Numbered from the stretch's first letter, positions 7,875 through 16,538 are shown. The stretch: 41,575 nucleotides of DNA from an uncultured Fretibacterium sp. (GCF_963548695.1 NZ_CAUUWA010000018.1:1-41575), one strand, 5' to 3'. Made by a program: numbers and translations. The notes: generated from the letters alone by a model not told the origin.

Positions 7875-8969
7875 TTATCCCTGGATCGTCTCCAGCCACT
7901 TCTTGAACTCGGGATTGCTCAGGACCTCCCGATTCACGATAAATCTTCCGGCACGGTTTTCCAGAAATGCGGCGATATCCGAGGCGAGCAGGTACGGGGA
8001 ATTGGTCAGGGCGTCGCTTGTCGTTCCGGCAATGTGCGTCGTCAGCGTGACATTGTCCAGCTCGAGAAAGGGGCTGTCCTTTGCGATGGGCTCCGTCGCG
8101 AACACATCGAGCGCGGCCCCCATGATCCGCTTCTCCCTCAGTGCCGCTGCAAGCGCATCCTGATCCACCAATCCCGCACGCCCCGTGTTGATCAGATACG
8201 AGGTGGGCTTCATCTTACGGATCAGATCCGCACCGATCATGCCCTTGTTTTCATCCGTAAGGCGCGCGTGAATCGTCACGAAATCCGCCGTGGAAAACAT
8301 ATCGTCCAGATCGACCGGAGTGCACCCGGCCTCACGGATACTCTCCGAATCCGTGTAGGGATCATAGACGAGGGTGTTGGTCTCAAAACCGGTCAGTTTC
8401 TTTGCGACCAAACGCCCGATGTTGCCAAAGCCCACGATTCCGACGGTTTTTCCGCCCAGCTCCGGGATGCTGTCGCTGTTGCCGAACGTTTTGCGCCATC
8501 CGCCGCTCTTGATGGATGCGAACGCCCTTGCAATATTTCTGCACTCCGCCAGCATCATGCCTATGGCAAAATCGGATACCGCATGTGCGTTTCTCCCCAT
8601 CACATTGAAGACGAGGATGCCTCTCCTTGTGGCCTCCTTCACGTTTACGTTCTCCAGTCCCGCCCTGGAGACGCCAACGATGCGGAGGGAGGGCATGGCG
8701 TCCATCACGCTGGATGATACGGCGATAAAAAGCCCCATCAAAACGGATGCATTCTTTCCATATTTGAGGATCAGGGGATCGCAGGGTTCCGTTTCCGGCC
8801 CCTTTTTCTCCACCTCCAGCCGGCGATACTGAAGTTTGTCCCAGGAGGTCTCCCAGTCGCCCGCAAAAGCGACGTCTCCATATCGGGACAGATATTTCTC
8901 CCATGCTCCCCTGAATCCCTCGGACGGTATCATCGCGTCACCCAGCAGAACAGCGGTCAGCTTCGACAT
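7875..8969 (-). CDS. D-isomer-specific 2-hydroxyacid dehydrogenase
   Basis: 364 residues. The family interconverts 2-hydroxy and 2-keto acids with NAD(P). The Rossmann motif is GFGNIG at 180-185 (VGIVGFGNIGRLVAKKL). The catalytic triad appears as Arg264 (NTGRAGLVDQ), Glu293 (ATEPI) and His312 (TTHIAG). The N-terminal 90 residues are longer than in phosphoglycerate dehydrogenase and match the YoaD-like branch in general shape. The start is supported by GGGGGAGGAAG. It is the first structural gene after the strong promoter at 9057-9085, leading into aldolase, permease and kinase. It likely oxidises the imported hydroxyacid or reduces a keto intermediate; the direction is unknown. Confidence 0.9.
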   Translation of the reverse strand: MSKLTAVLLGDAMIPSEGFRGAWEKYLSRYGDVAFAGDWETSWDKLQYRRLEVEKKGPETEPCDPLILKYGKNASVLMGLFIAVSSSVMDAMPSLRIVGVSRAGLENVNVKEATRRGILVFNVMGRNAHAVSDFAIGMMLAECRNIARAFASIKSGGWRKTFGNSDSIPELGGKTVGIVGFGNIGRLVAKKLTGFETNTLVYDPYTDSESIREAGCTPVDLDDMFSTADFVTIHARLTDENKGMIGADLIRKMKPTSYLINTGRAGLVDQDALAAALREKRIMGAALDVFATEPIAKDSPFLELDNVTLTTHIAGTTSDALTNSPYLLASDIAAFLENRAGRFIVNREVLSNPEFKKWLETIQG

Positions 8970-9035
8970 GCTTCCTCCCCCTTATACGGGATAAAAATAA
9001 AATACGTACTTATCCTACCTAAAAATATAAAGCAT

Positions 9036-9050
9036 GGTAATAATACTACC
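9036..9050. promoter_or_regulatory. Operator-like palindrome at the sugar-acid promoter
   Basis: GGTAATAATACTACC is a near-perfect 15-bp palindrome covering the expected transcription start of the promoter at 9057-9085. Its position would let a repressor block initiation. The adjacent RpiR-type regulator is the obvious candidate; this is inference. Confidence 0.5.
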
Positions 9051-9056
9051 CAACAA

Positions 9057-9085
9057 AGTATAGAATAAACCGAAAACAATGTCAA
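9057..9085 (-). promoter_or_regulatory. Sigma70-type promoter of the sugar-acid operon
   Basis: On the minus strand a perfect -35 TTGACA (9080-9085) and -10 TATACT (9057-9062) are separated by exactly 17 bases, about 90 bases upstream of the dehydrogenase start. It is the best promoter in the window and marks the regulator and the structural genes as separate transcription units. The rest of 8970-9305 holds an AT-rich leader, the small inverted repeat at 9205-9231 and nothing else I can identify. Confidence 0.75.
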
Positions 9086-9204
9086 CGATCATGGGAAAAT
9101 CAAAATCCACGAGCAGCGACAGCCTTATCGAGAGATGAGCGTGTTATTGTATGGGGTGAGCCGATCTCGACCTGCACCCGTCGGGTACGGCAGAGAACGT
9201 ATAA

Positions 9205-9231
9205 GGAAACGCTGATTTAATCAGCGCTTCC
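9205..9231. repeat. Minimal inverted repeat (copy C): two MITE termini back to back
   Basis: A 27-bp near-perfect dyad, GGAAACGCTGATT then T then AATCAGCGCTTCC. It is exactly the left and right termini of the MITE-like family joined without an interior. It follows the RpiR gene (minus strand) and could form a hairpin that ends that transcript. The flanks (ATAA and TTAA) are not a clean duplication. Confidence 0.65.
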
Positions 9232-9305
9232 TTAAAACCTTTCCTCGCCACAGGTTGAAAATCTTGCAGGCGAAAAATCCTATCTTGGGATTTGGGGAAA
9301 AAGGT

Positions 9306-10172
9306 TTACGTTTTATTCCTTGCGACCGCGAGACGCGATTTGTTGATCTCCGCCTGTCTTTTGTCGCGGTCATGGAGGACCAGCAAAATATACAGCATAT
9401 CGATGATCCCGAGCTGCAGGATACGGGATGTCATGGAATCCGCGCGATAATGCGTCTCATGGGAGGAGCTCAGGATGCAGCAATCCGCCAGGACCGTTGC
9501 CGTGGAGTTTTTGTAGCTGGTTATGGCCACGGTGTATGCCCCACCTTGTTGGGCGATCCTCATTGCGTCCAGAATCTCCCGGCTCTCTCCGGAGTGGGAG
9601 AAACAGATCAGCATGTCATCCGCAGTGAGCCTGGAACACAGGATGTTCATCATATGCGTATCGTTTGTTACCTGACTGGATATCCCAAGACGCATGAGCT
9701 TATGGTACATGTCGTAGGCCATGCAGAAGGAGGCCCCAACGCCCACGGTAACGATATGTCTGCTCTTTTCGATTCTGTCCGCCGCTCTTTCCAGGCTTTC
9801 GGCACTGATGATATGCCTGCCGTCATCGAAACAGCTTGCAGTGGAGGTCAGTACCTTGTCCCGAATACACCTCGCATCGTCCAGCTCGTCGATCTCCGAG
9901 TAGAAATTGTCGTCCTTTCCCTCCGCCAGGGTTTGAGCCAGGTCTACCCTGAAGACTTGATAGGAATCATAGCCGAGCTTCCGGAGAAAGCGAAACACCG
10001 TCGGCTCGCTCACATTGCTGCCATCGGCCAAATCCACAAGTGAGGTCGTCATGACCAGCTCCGCATTGGCAGCGACGTAGTCGGCCACCCTTTTCTGCGA
10101 ATCGGAGAGAATACAGTAATTTGTCCGTATCAGAGCGAGGACGTCCTTGTTTCTTCTCTTTTTTTCCCCCAT
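9306..10172 (-). CDS. RpiR/MurR-family transcriptional regulator
   Basis: About 288 residues from the ATG at 10172. Other ATGs at 10178 and 10184 are equally possible, and none has a strong ribosome site. The N-terminal helix-turn-helix spans roughly 1-80 (SDSQKRVADYVAANAELVMT, DLADGSNVSEPTVFRFLRKL), as in RpiR proteins. The C-terminal half is a SIS sugar-phosphate-binding domain (VGVGASFCMAYDMYHKL, ICFSHSGESREILDAM, TVAITSYKNST). RpiR proteins sense phosphorylated sugars and act as repressors or activators. Placed directly upstream of, and in the same direction as, the sugar-acid genes, it most likely controls the promoter at 9057-9085, with a phosphorylated pathway intermediate as effector (inference). 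Confidence 0.9.
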   Translation of the reverse strand: MGEKKRRNKDVLALIRTNYCILSDSQKRVADYVAANAELVMTTSLVDLADGSNVSEPTVFRFLRKLGYDSYQVFRVDLAQTLAEGKDDNFYSEIDELDDARCIRDKVLTSTASCFDDGRHIISAESLERAADRIEKSRHIVTVGVGASFCMAYDMYHKLMRLGISSQVTNDTHMMNILCSRLTADDMLICFSHSGESREILDAMRIAQQGGAYTVAITSYKNSTATVLADCCILSSSHETHYRADSMTSRILQLGIIDMLYILLVLHDRDKRQAEINKSRLAVARNKT

Positions 10173-10272
10173 TGTCATGACCATCCGGATCTCGGCGACG
10201 TCAAGCGGCAGTCGCATATTGTCGATCGGCCCCTGTGGAGCCCGGGGCCCGGAAGAGCGAAAAAACGTGGTT

Positions 10273-10301
10273 ATCTTACAACGAAAATACGCGTTCGTCA
10301 C
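10273..10301 (-). promoter_or_regulatory. Possible promoter of the RpiR regulator gene
   Basis: GTGACG (10296-10301) and TAAGAT (10273-10278) on the minus strand are spaced by 17 bases. The transcript would have a leader of about 90 bases containing a GC-rich dyad. Moderate match only. Confidence 0.4.
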
Positions 10302-10477
10302 GCTCTTTTGTCGTATTTCATAAATTCCATCCAGCGGAGGGGCACGTATTTCCGGCGGAGGAGGGAGCGCGGTCCGCAGGGGACTGAAATCCGCGTGCGG
10401 AAATACGCCAGGCCCCAAATAGGGCCTGGGACCTTGACAGTCCGCCTGTTCGGGTCGCTCATTTGGGAAGCGAGGAA

Positions 10478-10630
10478 GGTCTGCACTCCACAGCTCTTCA
10501 ACAGTTTCAGATAGTCTTCATGGGTGAAGCGGCTCCCCTGGTCGGAGTTGATCACCTCAGGACTCCGGCGAGACAGCGCCCGATTCGGGCAGCGCATGAC
10601 AAAGCGCTTGTCCAGAGTGACGCTGATACC
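10478..10630 (-). pseudogene. IS3-family transposase (orfB) fragment
   Basis: About 50 codons in one frame match the integrase core of IS3-family transposases: ISVTLDKRF, then SPEVINSDQGSRFTHEDYLK, then LLKSCGVQT. The motif INSDQGSRFT holds the second catalytic Asp. Homology stops abruptly on both sides. The upstream part ends at the terminator at 10635. The downstream part changes into a 37-bp sequence that also occurs at the end of the double-ATPase gene (about 14497-14533). Around it, 10300-10470 holds a small dyad (CCAGGCCCCAAATAGGGCCTGG, shown here as arms CAGGCCC/GGGCCTG) and nothing else recognisable. Confidence 0.7.
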
Positions 10631-10634
10631 AATT

Positions 10635-10693
10635 CGCTCTCAAAAAATCCCCCTCGGGTCCTTGACAGACCCGAGGGGGATTTTTTGAGAGCG
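10635..10693. terminator. Strong bidirectional Rho-independent terminator
   Basis: Two perfect 26-bp arms (10635-10660 and 10668-10693) flank a 7-base loop CTTGACA. The stem core is CCCCCTCGGGTC/GACCCGAGGGGG, bordered by A6 on one side and T6 on the other, so it works in both directions. It lies 165 bp downstream of adhE. A diverged copy is at 33943-33984. The 10694-10858 stretch shows no gene. Confidence 0.9.
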
Positions 10694-10858
10694 TTTACAG
10701 TACAGCGCTTACGCTAGAGGCTCCAGAAGCTCCGCAAACGCCTTCGGGCGGGCTTGGATAGCACTCCAGCACCACCGCAGACAGCAGGATGAAGAGCCCA
10801 AGGCCATGGGTGAGCTCGGGCCTTCCCCTGCAGGGCCGGGTCAAAATCCCCTCAGGGC

Positions 10859-13495
10859 TCAGACTCCATGAAAGGCCTTGAGGTACATCTCCTTGATCTC
10901 GCTCATCAAGGGATATCTCGGGTTCGCGCCCGTACATTGGTCGTTGAACGCGTTCTCCACCATATCGTCCAGCGTTCTCATAAAATCTGCCTCTGCGACA
11001 CCGTACTCCTTGATGGTTCGCTTGATACCCACCCTTTCCTTCAGGGCGGCGACACTCTCGACGAATCTCTCGAAGATCTCGTCTTCATTTCCACCCGTAA
11101 TGCCCACGAACCTGGCCATCTCACAATACCGGGTCTTGGCCTTGGGGTAGGGGTATTGGGGGAACGTGCCCATTTTTGCCGGCGCCTCATTCGCGTTGTA
11201 GCGCATGACGTGTTCGATCAACAAGGCGTTGGCTATGCCGTGAGGCAGGTGATGGTAGGCGCCCAGTTTGTGCGCCATGGAGTGGCAAACGCCCAGAAAA
11301 GCGTTCGCAAAAGCCATGCCGGCCAACGTCGAAGCGTTGCCCATTTTTTCCCTCGCAAAGGGGTCCTGGGCCCCCTTCTCATAGGCTCTGGGAAGGTACT
11401 CGAAGACGAGTCGGGTCGCCATCAGGGCCATACCGTCGGTGAAGTCCGTGGCCATGATGGAGACGTAGGCCTCCAGGGCATGGGTCAGCGCATCGATACC
11501 GGAAGAGCTCGTCAACCCTTTGGGCTGATTCATCATGTTGTCGGCGTCGATGATCGCCATGTTGGGCAGCAGCTCGTAATCGGCGATGGGCCATTTCGTG
11601 CCCGTATCCGCATCCGTGATGATCGCGAATGGCGTTACCTCGGAGCCCGTTCCGGACGAGGTTGGTATGGCGACCATCATCGCCTTGAGCCCCATCTCGG
11701 GGAAGGTATACACCCTTTTGCGTATGTCTATGAAGTCCATCGCCAGGTCCTCGAAGTTGCATTCCGGATGTTCGTACATCACCCACATGATCTTGGCGGC
11801 GTCCATGGAGGACCCTCCGCCCAGAGCGATGATGACGTCGGGCTCGAAGGCCGTCAGGGCCTGCACTCCCTTCCGTGCACACTGGATGGTGGGATCGGGC
11901 GTAACCTCAAAGAAGCACTCGTGGGTGATGCCGAGCTGATCCAGTTTGTCGGTGATGGGTTTCGTATATCCGTTCGAGAATAAAAAGGTGTCCGTGACGA
12001 TAAACGCCTTCTTCTTCCCGTAGACGTTCTTCAACTCGTCCAGGGCGACGGGCAGGCAGCCCTTTTTGAAATAGACCTTCTGGGGCGCTCTGAACCACAG
12101 CATATTTTCTCTCCTTTCGGCAACCGTTTTGATGTTCAGCAGATGCTTGATCCCCACGTTTTCGGACACGGAGTTGCCTCCATAGGAACCGCATCCCAGC
12201 GTCAGCGAAGGCGCGAGCTTGAAGTTGTAGAGATCGCCGATTCCCCCCTGAGACGAGGGCGTATTCACCAATATCCGGCAGGTCTTCATGCGGCTCGCGA
12301 AGCGTTCCAGCTTCTCGGTCTCCAGGGGGTTGATGTAGAGGGATGCCGTATGGCCGTACCCACCGTCCTTGACCAGCCTGTCCGCCATGTCCAAAGCGGT
12401 GTCGAAGTCCTCGGCCTTGTACAACGCCAGGACGGGAGACAGCTTTTCGTGGGCAAACGGCTCCGACAGGTCGACCGAGGTCACCTCTCCGATCAGGATT
12501 TTCGTCCCCTCCGGCACGCTGACCCCCGCCATTTCAGCTATCTTGCAGGCGGGCTGCCCGACGATCTTCGGGGAGACCGTTCCCGCCTCGGTCAGAAGGA
12601 TTTTCCCCACCTTTTCCCGCTCGTCGTCCCGAAGCAGGTAACACCCCCGTTTGACGAATTCCTGCCGCACGGCGTCGTAGATATCGGCCATCGCGGTGAC
12701 CGATTGCTCCGAAGAACAGATCATCCCATTGTCGAACGTCTTGGAGTGGATGACCGAATAAACCGCGGTGGGGATATCGCACGAACTGTCCATGATGACC
12801 GGATCGTTCCCGGGACCTACGCCGATGGCCGGCTTGCCCGACGAATAGGCGGCCCGGACCATGCCGGGGCCTCCCGTCGCCAAAATGACGTCGGCCGATT
12901 TCATCAACTCGTTCGACAATTCGATGGAGGGCTCCTCGATCCAATCGATGATCCCCTCCGGCGCCCCCGCCTTCACGGCCGCCTCCAGCACGATCTTCGC
13001 CGCCGCAATGGTGCACGCCTTGGCCCGCGGGTGCGGACTCAGCAAGATGGCATTTCTCGTCTTCAGACAGATCAGGCACTTGAAAATCGCCGTGGAGGTA
13101 GGATTTGTCGTGGGGACGACGGCCCCGACCACGCCCACCGGCTCGGCGATCTTTTTCACGCCATAAGCCGTATCGTGCTCGATGACGCCACACGTTTTCA
13201 CTCTCTTGTAGGCGTTATAGATATACTCCGCCGCATAGTGATTTTTGATCACCTTGTCCTCCACGACGCCCATGCCGGTCTCCTCGCACGCGAGTTTCGC
13301 CAAGGGGATTCGCTCCTTGTTCGCCGCCATCGCCGACTCGAAAAAAATGCGATCGACCTGCTCCTGCGTATAAGAGGCGAATTTCTCCTGCGCCTTCCTC
13401 ATGGCGGCAATCTTTGCCTGCAACACCTCCACGCTGCTGTCCACGCTGTTGACGGATTCCACAACCACAGGCTCTGACTTTTTGGACATACTCAT
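10859..13495 (-). CDS. adhE: Bifunctional aldehyde-alcohol dehydrogenase AdhE
   Basis: 878 residues, close to the usual 860-890. AdhE reduces acetyl-CoA to acetaldehyde and then to ethanol with NADH, forms spirosomes, and disposes of electrons in fermentation. The N-terminal CoA-acylating aldehyde dehydrogenase domain (about 1-440) has the catalytic Cys260 in DNGMICSSEQ and a nucleotide region KPAIGVGPGN. The C-terminal iron alcohol dehydrogenase domain (about 450-878) has GGGSSMDAAKIMWVMYEHPE, TSSGTGSEVTPFA and the iron-binding histidines in HSMAHKLGAYHHLPHGIAN. The start at 13495 has AGGAG about nine bases upstream. It is transcribed alone, ends at the strong terminator at 10635-10693, and is preceded by an unusually long non-coding leader. 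Confidence 0.97.
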   Translation of the reverse strand: MSMSKKSEPVVVESVNSVDSSVEVLQAKIAAMRKAQEKFASYTQEQVDRIFFESAMAANKERIPLAKLACEETGMGVVEDKVIKNHYAAEYIYNAYKRVKTCGVIEHDTAYGVKKIAEPVGVVGAVVPTTNPTSTAIFKCLICLKTRNAILLSPHPRAKACTIAAAKIVLEAAVKAGAPEGIIDWIEEPSIELSNELMKSADVILATGGPGMVRAAYSSGKPAIGVGPGNDPVIMDSSCDIPTAVYSVIHSKTFDNGMICSSEQSVTAMADIYDAVRQEFVKRGCYLLRDDEREKVGKILLTEAGTVSPKIVGQPACKIAEMAGVSVPEGTKILIGEVTSVDLSEPFAHEKLSPVLALYKAEDFDTALDMADRLVKDGGYGHTASLYINPLETEKLERFASRMKTCRILVNTPSSQGGIGDLYNFKLAPSLTLGCGSYGGNSVSENVGIKHLLNIKTVAERRENMLWFRAPQKVYFKKGCLPVALDELKNVYGKKKAFIVTDTFLFSNGYTKPITDKLDQLGITHECFFEVTPDPTIQCARKGVQALTAFEPDVIIALGGGSSMDAAKIMWVMYEHPECNFEDLAMDFIDIRKRVYTFPEMGLKAMMVAIPTSSGTGSEVTPFAIITDADTGTKWPIADYELLPNMAIIDADNMMNQPKGLTSSSGIDALTHALEAYVSIMATDFTDGMALMATRLVFEYLPRAYEKGAQDPFAREKMGNASTLAGMAFANAFLGVCHSMAHKLGAYHHLPHGIANALLIEHVMRYNANEAPAKMGTFPQYPYPKAKTRYCEMARFVGITGGNEDEIFERFVESVAALKERVGIKRTIKEYGVAEADFMRTLDDMVENAFNDQCTGANPRYPLMSEIKEMYLKAFHGV

Positions 13496-14366
13496 TCTCT
13501 CATTCTCCTCTCATGATGAAGTCACGATGAAGCTCCCTCGATACCGCACCATAGACGACCTCGAGCATGGGACCGACTCGGCCATTCACACCGCCCGACA
13601 AAGAGACAAAGACAACAGAAACGACAAGCCGTACCGGGCTTGGCTGTACGGCAATGGAGCGCCTTATATTCCGAGCATTGGCCATACCCATCGGGAAGGG
13701 ACTGGAGAGGAACCGTCCCGAACGAACCTGCGCATACAATGGACTTTCCCACAGCGGGAGAAGTTTCTTCGGCGACACACGGAACACGCCCAGGCAACCG
13801 TTCCTGCCGCAGAACGCCGCGTTTCCGCGGCCCGCCATTGGTCAGGAAGCGTCTGTCGGACAGAGGACACAACCCGCAGCCGCCAAGGTATCGGCCACAC
13901 ATGGACACCGGAAGGGGCCGGACAAACCGGTCCCCGGCAACGCTGCCCGCAGCTGTCGGCAACTTCGTCCGAAAGCCTTGTGCAGTCAAAGGGTTGAATA
14001 AAGTGAACGGTTCTCTCACACGTTTTTCGGAGCTGGAGCAACGTGCCTACAGAACTACAATCACCTGCATAGACGACGACGAGAAGGGGCAGAATACCTC
14101 AAGCCGTCATATTTTGCCGGATTTTACCGGCTTTTGGCGGGTTGTGCTTGAAGTGGAGTATCGATTCGGAGGTTCACGCACACCCAACCTCACCCAAGAC
14201 CAATGGCCTGTAAAAACACGTCATCTGCATCCTGAAGGAGATGTGGTGCACACCATTGTCCCTTCCACGGAATACCGACCTGACGGGAAGGGGGTGAAAC
14301 ACGACGAAAACGACTGATTGCCATTAAGTGGCCCGCTTATGCAACCGTCGCGGCGTAACGTTACCG
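13496..14366 (-). other. Long non-coding leader of adhE, possible structured RNA
   Basis: About 870 bases between the promoter at 14374-14401 and the adhE start. No reading frame here resembles a protein, has a proper start site, or continues across the region. On the minus strand several stable hairpins can be seen: GCCGCG-GAAA-CGCGGC with a GNRA tetraloop (about 13825-13840), CCGTAC/GTACGG (about 13628-13650), and GCCGG-TAAAAT-CCGGC (about 14115-14130). It could be a structured 5' leader, a separate RNA, or decayed DNA. I do not recognise a known riboswitch class. The remainder up to 14513 is the promoter and a short spacer after the next operon. Confidence 0.4.
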
Positions 14367-14373
14367 TCGTTAA

Positions 14374-14401
14374 ATTGTGCCATATTTATTTTTTTTGTCA
14401 A
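14374..14401 (-). promoter_or_regulatory. Promoter for the adhE leader
   Basis: A perfect -35 TTGACA (14396-14401) is followed after 16 bases by CACAAT (14374-14379), preceded by TGG, an extended -10. The spacer is a run of A/T. Transcription would begin near 14366, roughly 870 bases before the adhE start codon. Confidence 0.6.
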
Positions 14402-14513
14402 TATTTATTCCAAAATCGATGGCCGTCGGGAGAGGACGAGGAACACGGAGCTCAGGCCCGGTGTTTTTCGTTGGGTTGTCGGATTTCGGGGGCCGCCCGC
14501 CCGTTCGGGCCGC

Positions 14514-16127
14514 TCATTCGGGAAGGGAGGAGATTATCCGGGAAAAAGCGGAGGCAACCGTGCGTTCGCTCCGCAGCAGCTTACGGGTAGAGGGATGGCG
14601 CGCCTCATCCAGCCGGGACGGGGGAAGGTCCTCGACGAAACGCCCGCCGTCCATCACCACGACGCGGTGGCAGCAGCGCTTCAATATCCCGACGTCGTGG
14701 GAGATCAGCAGGATGGAGATCCCATCCCGGCCGTTGATCTCCATCAAAAACTCCAGAACCTGATTCCGGGTGGCCGCGTCCAGCGCGGAGGTCGCCTCGT
14801 CGCATATCAGGAGCCGGGGACCGGCCGACAGAGCGCGCGCAATCGCGACGCGCTGGCACTGTCCCGTACTCAGCTCCGGCGGCCGCCGCATGAAGAGCTC
14901 CTCTCCGATGCCGGCCTCCGTCAGGGAGCGGGCGGCGGCGGCGTCCCGCTCGCGCTTTCCGCACAGCTTCATGTACCTCAGGGGCTCCCCTGCGAGAGCG
15001 AGCACCCTGCGCCCGGGGTTCAGGCAGGCGCGGCCGTCCTGAAAGATGAGTTGTACGCCGCGGTTGAGCCCCTTCCTGTCCCGTTCCCGCCAGGCGGACA
15101 GGCTTTCCCCCTCGAACAGAATCCGACCGGAATCGGGCTCCTCCAGCCCCACGAGGCAGCGGGCCAGGGTGGACTTTCCGCATCCGCTCCCACCCAGGAC
15201 CCCGACGATCTCCCCCCTCGCCACGGACAGGGAGAGCCCGCACAGCACCGCACCGCCCCCGAAGGACTTGCTCAAATTCTCGACCTCCAGCACCGCCGGA
15301 CGGGCCCCGAGCCCTCCCCCGGCCTCCGTACTCAGCACCGGTATCCTCCGGGCGGCGCCGACGAGCCCGGATGTGAACGCCGATCGCGGACTGCCGAGCA
15401 CGGAGCGAACGGGGCCGTAGTCCCTGACGGTCCCATCCTCGAGGACGAGAAGCTTTTCGGCGGCCGAACAGGCGGCGGCGATATCGTGGGTGATGAACAC
15501 GATGGAGAGCCCCAGGCGCTCCCGCGTTTTCCTCAGGAGCCCGATGACCTCCGCACGGCTCACCCCGTCCAGCGCGGAGGTCGCCTCGTCCGCAATCAGC
15601 ACACGGGGACGCAGGCACAGCGCCAACGCGATGCACACCCTCTGACACATTCCTCCGCTGAGCTGGAAGGGGTAGGAGTCCAGGACCGCATCCGGATCCC
15701 CGAAGTTCAGAAATTCGAGGATGCGTCTTGCGGTCGGGAGCACTTCGTCACGGGGGACGGCATGGTGAAAGAGGAGCGTCTCCCTGAAATGAGCCTCGAC
15801 CTTCCGCACAGGATTCAGCGCCTGCTGGGCGTCCTGGAGGACGAGGCCGATCCTCGAACCCCGGATTCCCGGCCAGTCCGTCCCGCCGGACGAGAGGTCG
15901 AGCTCCGTCCCGTCCAGGTGCATTCGCCCAAGGGCCCTGGCCGACGGGGGAAGCAGGCCGGTCATGACCCTCGCCAGGGTCGATTTCCCCGCCCCGCTCT
16001 CGCCAAGGACGCTCAGACACTCCCCGGCCGCCAGAGAAAAATCGACGCCCTTCAGCGTCGCAGTCCCCCCGTCGTCGCTCCGATGGTACACCCACAGGTC
16101 CCGGACCCTCAGGACCTCCCTTTCCAT
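14514..16127 (-). CDS. Fused double ATPase of a peptide/nickel-type ABC importer (DppD-DppF type)
   Basis: 537 residues with two complete ABC ATPase domains in one chain, as in GsiA/YejF-like proteins. Domain 1 (about 1-250): Walker A GESGAGKST, signature LSGGMCQRV, Walker B VLIADEATSALD, switch His in FITHD. Domain 2 (about 270-537): Walker A GGSGCGKST, signature LSTGQCQRV, Walker B LLICDEATSALD, LISHD. Both have the ALNP/CLNP Q-loop region typical of the oligopeptide branch. It powers the two permeases encoded upstream (16539-18411). It is separated from them by about 410 bp holding a 331-bp repeat element, so co-transcription is uncertain. A decayed 92-bp copy of its signature region is found at 25349-25440. 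Confidence 0.93.
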   Translation of the reverse strand: MEREVLRVRDLWVYHRSDDGGTATLKGVDFSLAAGECLSVLGESGAGKSTLARVMTGLLPPSARALGRMHLDGTELDLSSGGTDWPGIRGSRIGLVLQDAQQALNPVRKVEAHFRETLLFHHAVPRDEVLPTARRILEFLNFGDPDAVLDSYPFQLSGGMCQRVCIALALCLRPRVLIADEATSALDGVSRAEVIGLLRKTRERLGLSIVFITHDIAAACSAAEKLLVLEDGTVRDYGPVRSVLGSPRSAFTSGLVGAARRIPVLSTEAGGGLGARPAVLEVENLSKSFGGGAVLCGLSLSVARGEIVGVLGGSGCGKSTLARCLVGLEEPDSGRILFEGESLSAWRERDRKGLNRGVQLIFQDGRACLNPGRRVLALAGEPLRYMKLCGKRERDAAAARSLTEAGIGEELFMRRPPELSTGQCQRVAIARALSAGPRLLICDEATSALDAATRNQVLEFLMEINGRDGISILLISHDVGILKRCCHRVVVMDGGRFVEDLPPSRLDEARHPSTRKLLRSERTVASAFSRIISSLPE

Positions 16128-16163
16128 CCCGGCTTCCCCCCCATTCCTTCCGTTCGATTCATC

Positions 16164-16502
16164 CTTGGGAAACGCTGATTTAATCCATGAAGCACCCCGG
16201 TGGTACCCCAGCTTGCCTGTTTTGAGTAAAAACTTGCCGGGGCCGCCGCTATCGGGATAGCGGCGTGGGGGCTTTAAGCAGACGACCGGCGAGGTACGAG
16301 CCGTGTCGGTCGCTTAGGGGCTTCATCAGGGGGCGTAAGCAGACAACCAACGAGCGTATGCGAGTTGTGTTGGTCGCTTAGGTTCTCTATCAAAGCCCCC
16401 ATGTTAATTTTTAGGGAAGCGCTGGATATTTTTGCCCATAGATGTTTTGCATATTTATCCCTGGCAAAATATGCGATTTTGTTTTAATCAGCGCTTCCCT
16501 TG
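16164..16502. mobile_element. MITE-like element (copy D) with CTTG target duplication
   Basis: The element is 16168-16498 (331 bp), from GGAAACGCTGATTTAAT to TTAATCAGCGCTTCC. It is flanked by identical CTTG at 16164-16167 and 16499-16502. It shares outer and inner blocks with copy B and carries two hairpin-repeat units (about 16272-16322 and 16332-16385) of the type seen at 699-911. An internal terminus (GGGAAGCGCTGGA, near 16413-16425) begins a right-hand module of about 90 bp that is also present in copies B and E. It has no coding capacity. It sits between the permease and ATPase genes of one ABC system. Confidence 0.78.
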
Positions 16503-16538
16503 AGTTTTTTCCGCGGTATTTTCCGTCGGCGCCGCCCG

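Noticed and set aside
9205..9231. Simple Rho-independent terminator only
   Set aside because: The stem is AT-mixed without a good T-run, and its sequence is exactly the two ends of the MITE-like family, so a repeat origin is the better explanation, although it may also help to end the RpiR transcript.
13861..13980. Cobalamin or FMN riboswitch-like stretch (GCTGCCCGCAGCTG)
   Set aside because: Only a short similarity; the conserved flanking boxes and order of these riboswitches are missing, and the orientation does not fit adhE.
13500..14317. Several open frames of 100-225 codons in the adhE leader
   Set aside because: They overlap on both strands, lack ribosome sites, are rich in Arg/Pro/Gly as shadow frames are, and resemble no protein I know.
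14328..16178. 616-codon open frame on the plus strand
   Set aside because: It is the antisense of the double-ATPase gene; the composition is typical of a shadow in GC-rich DNA.
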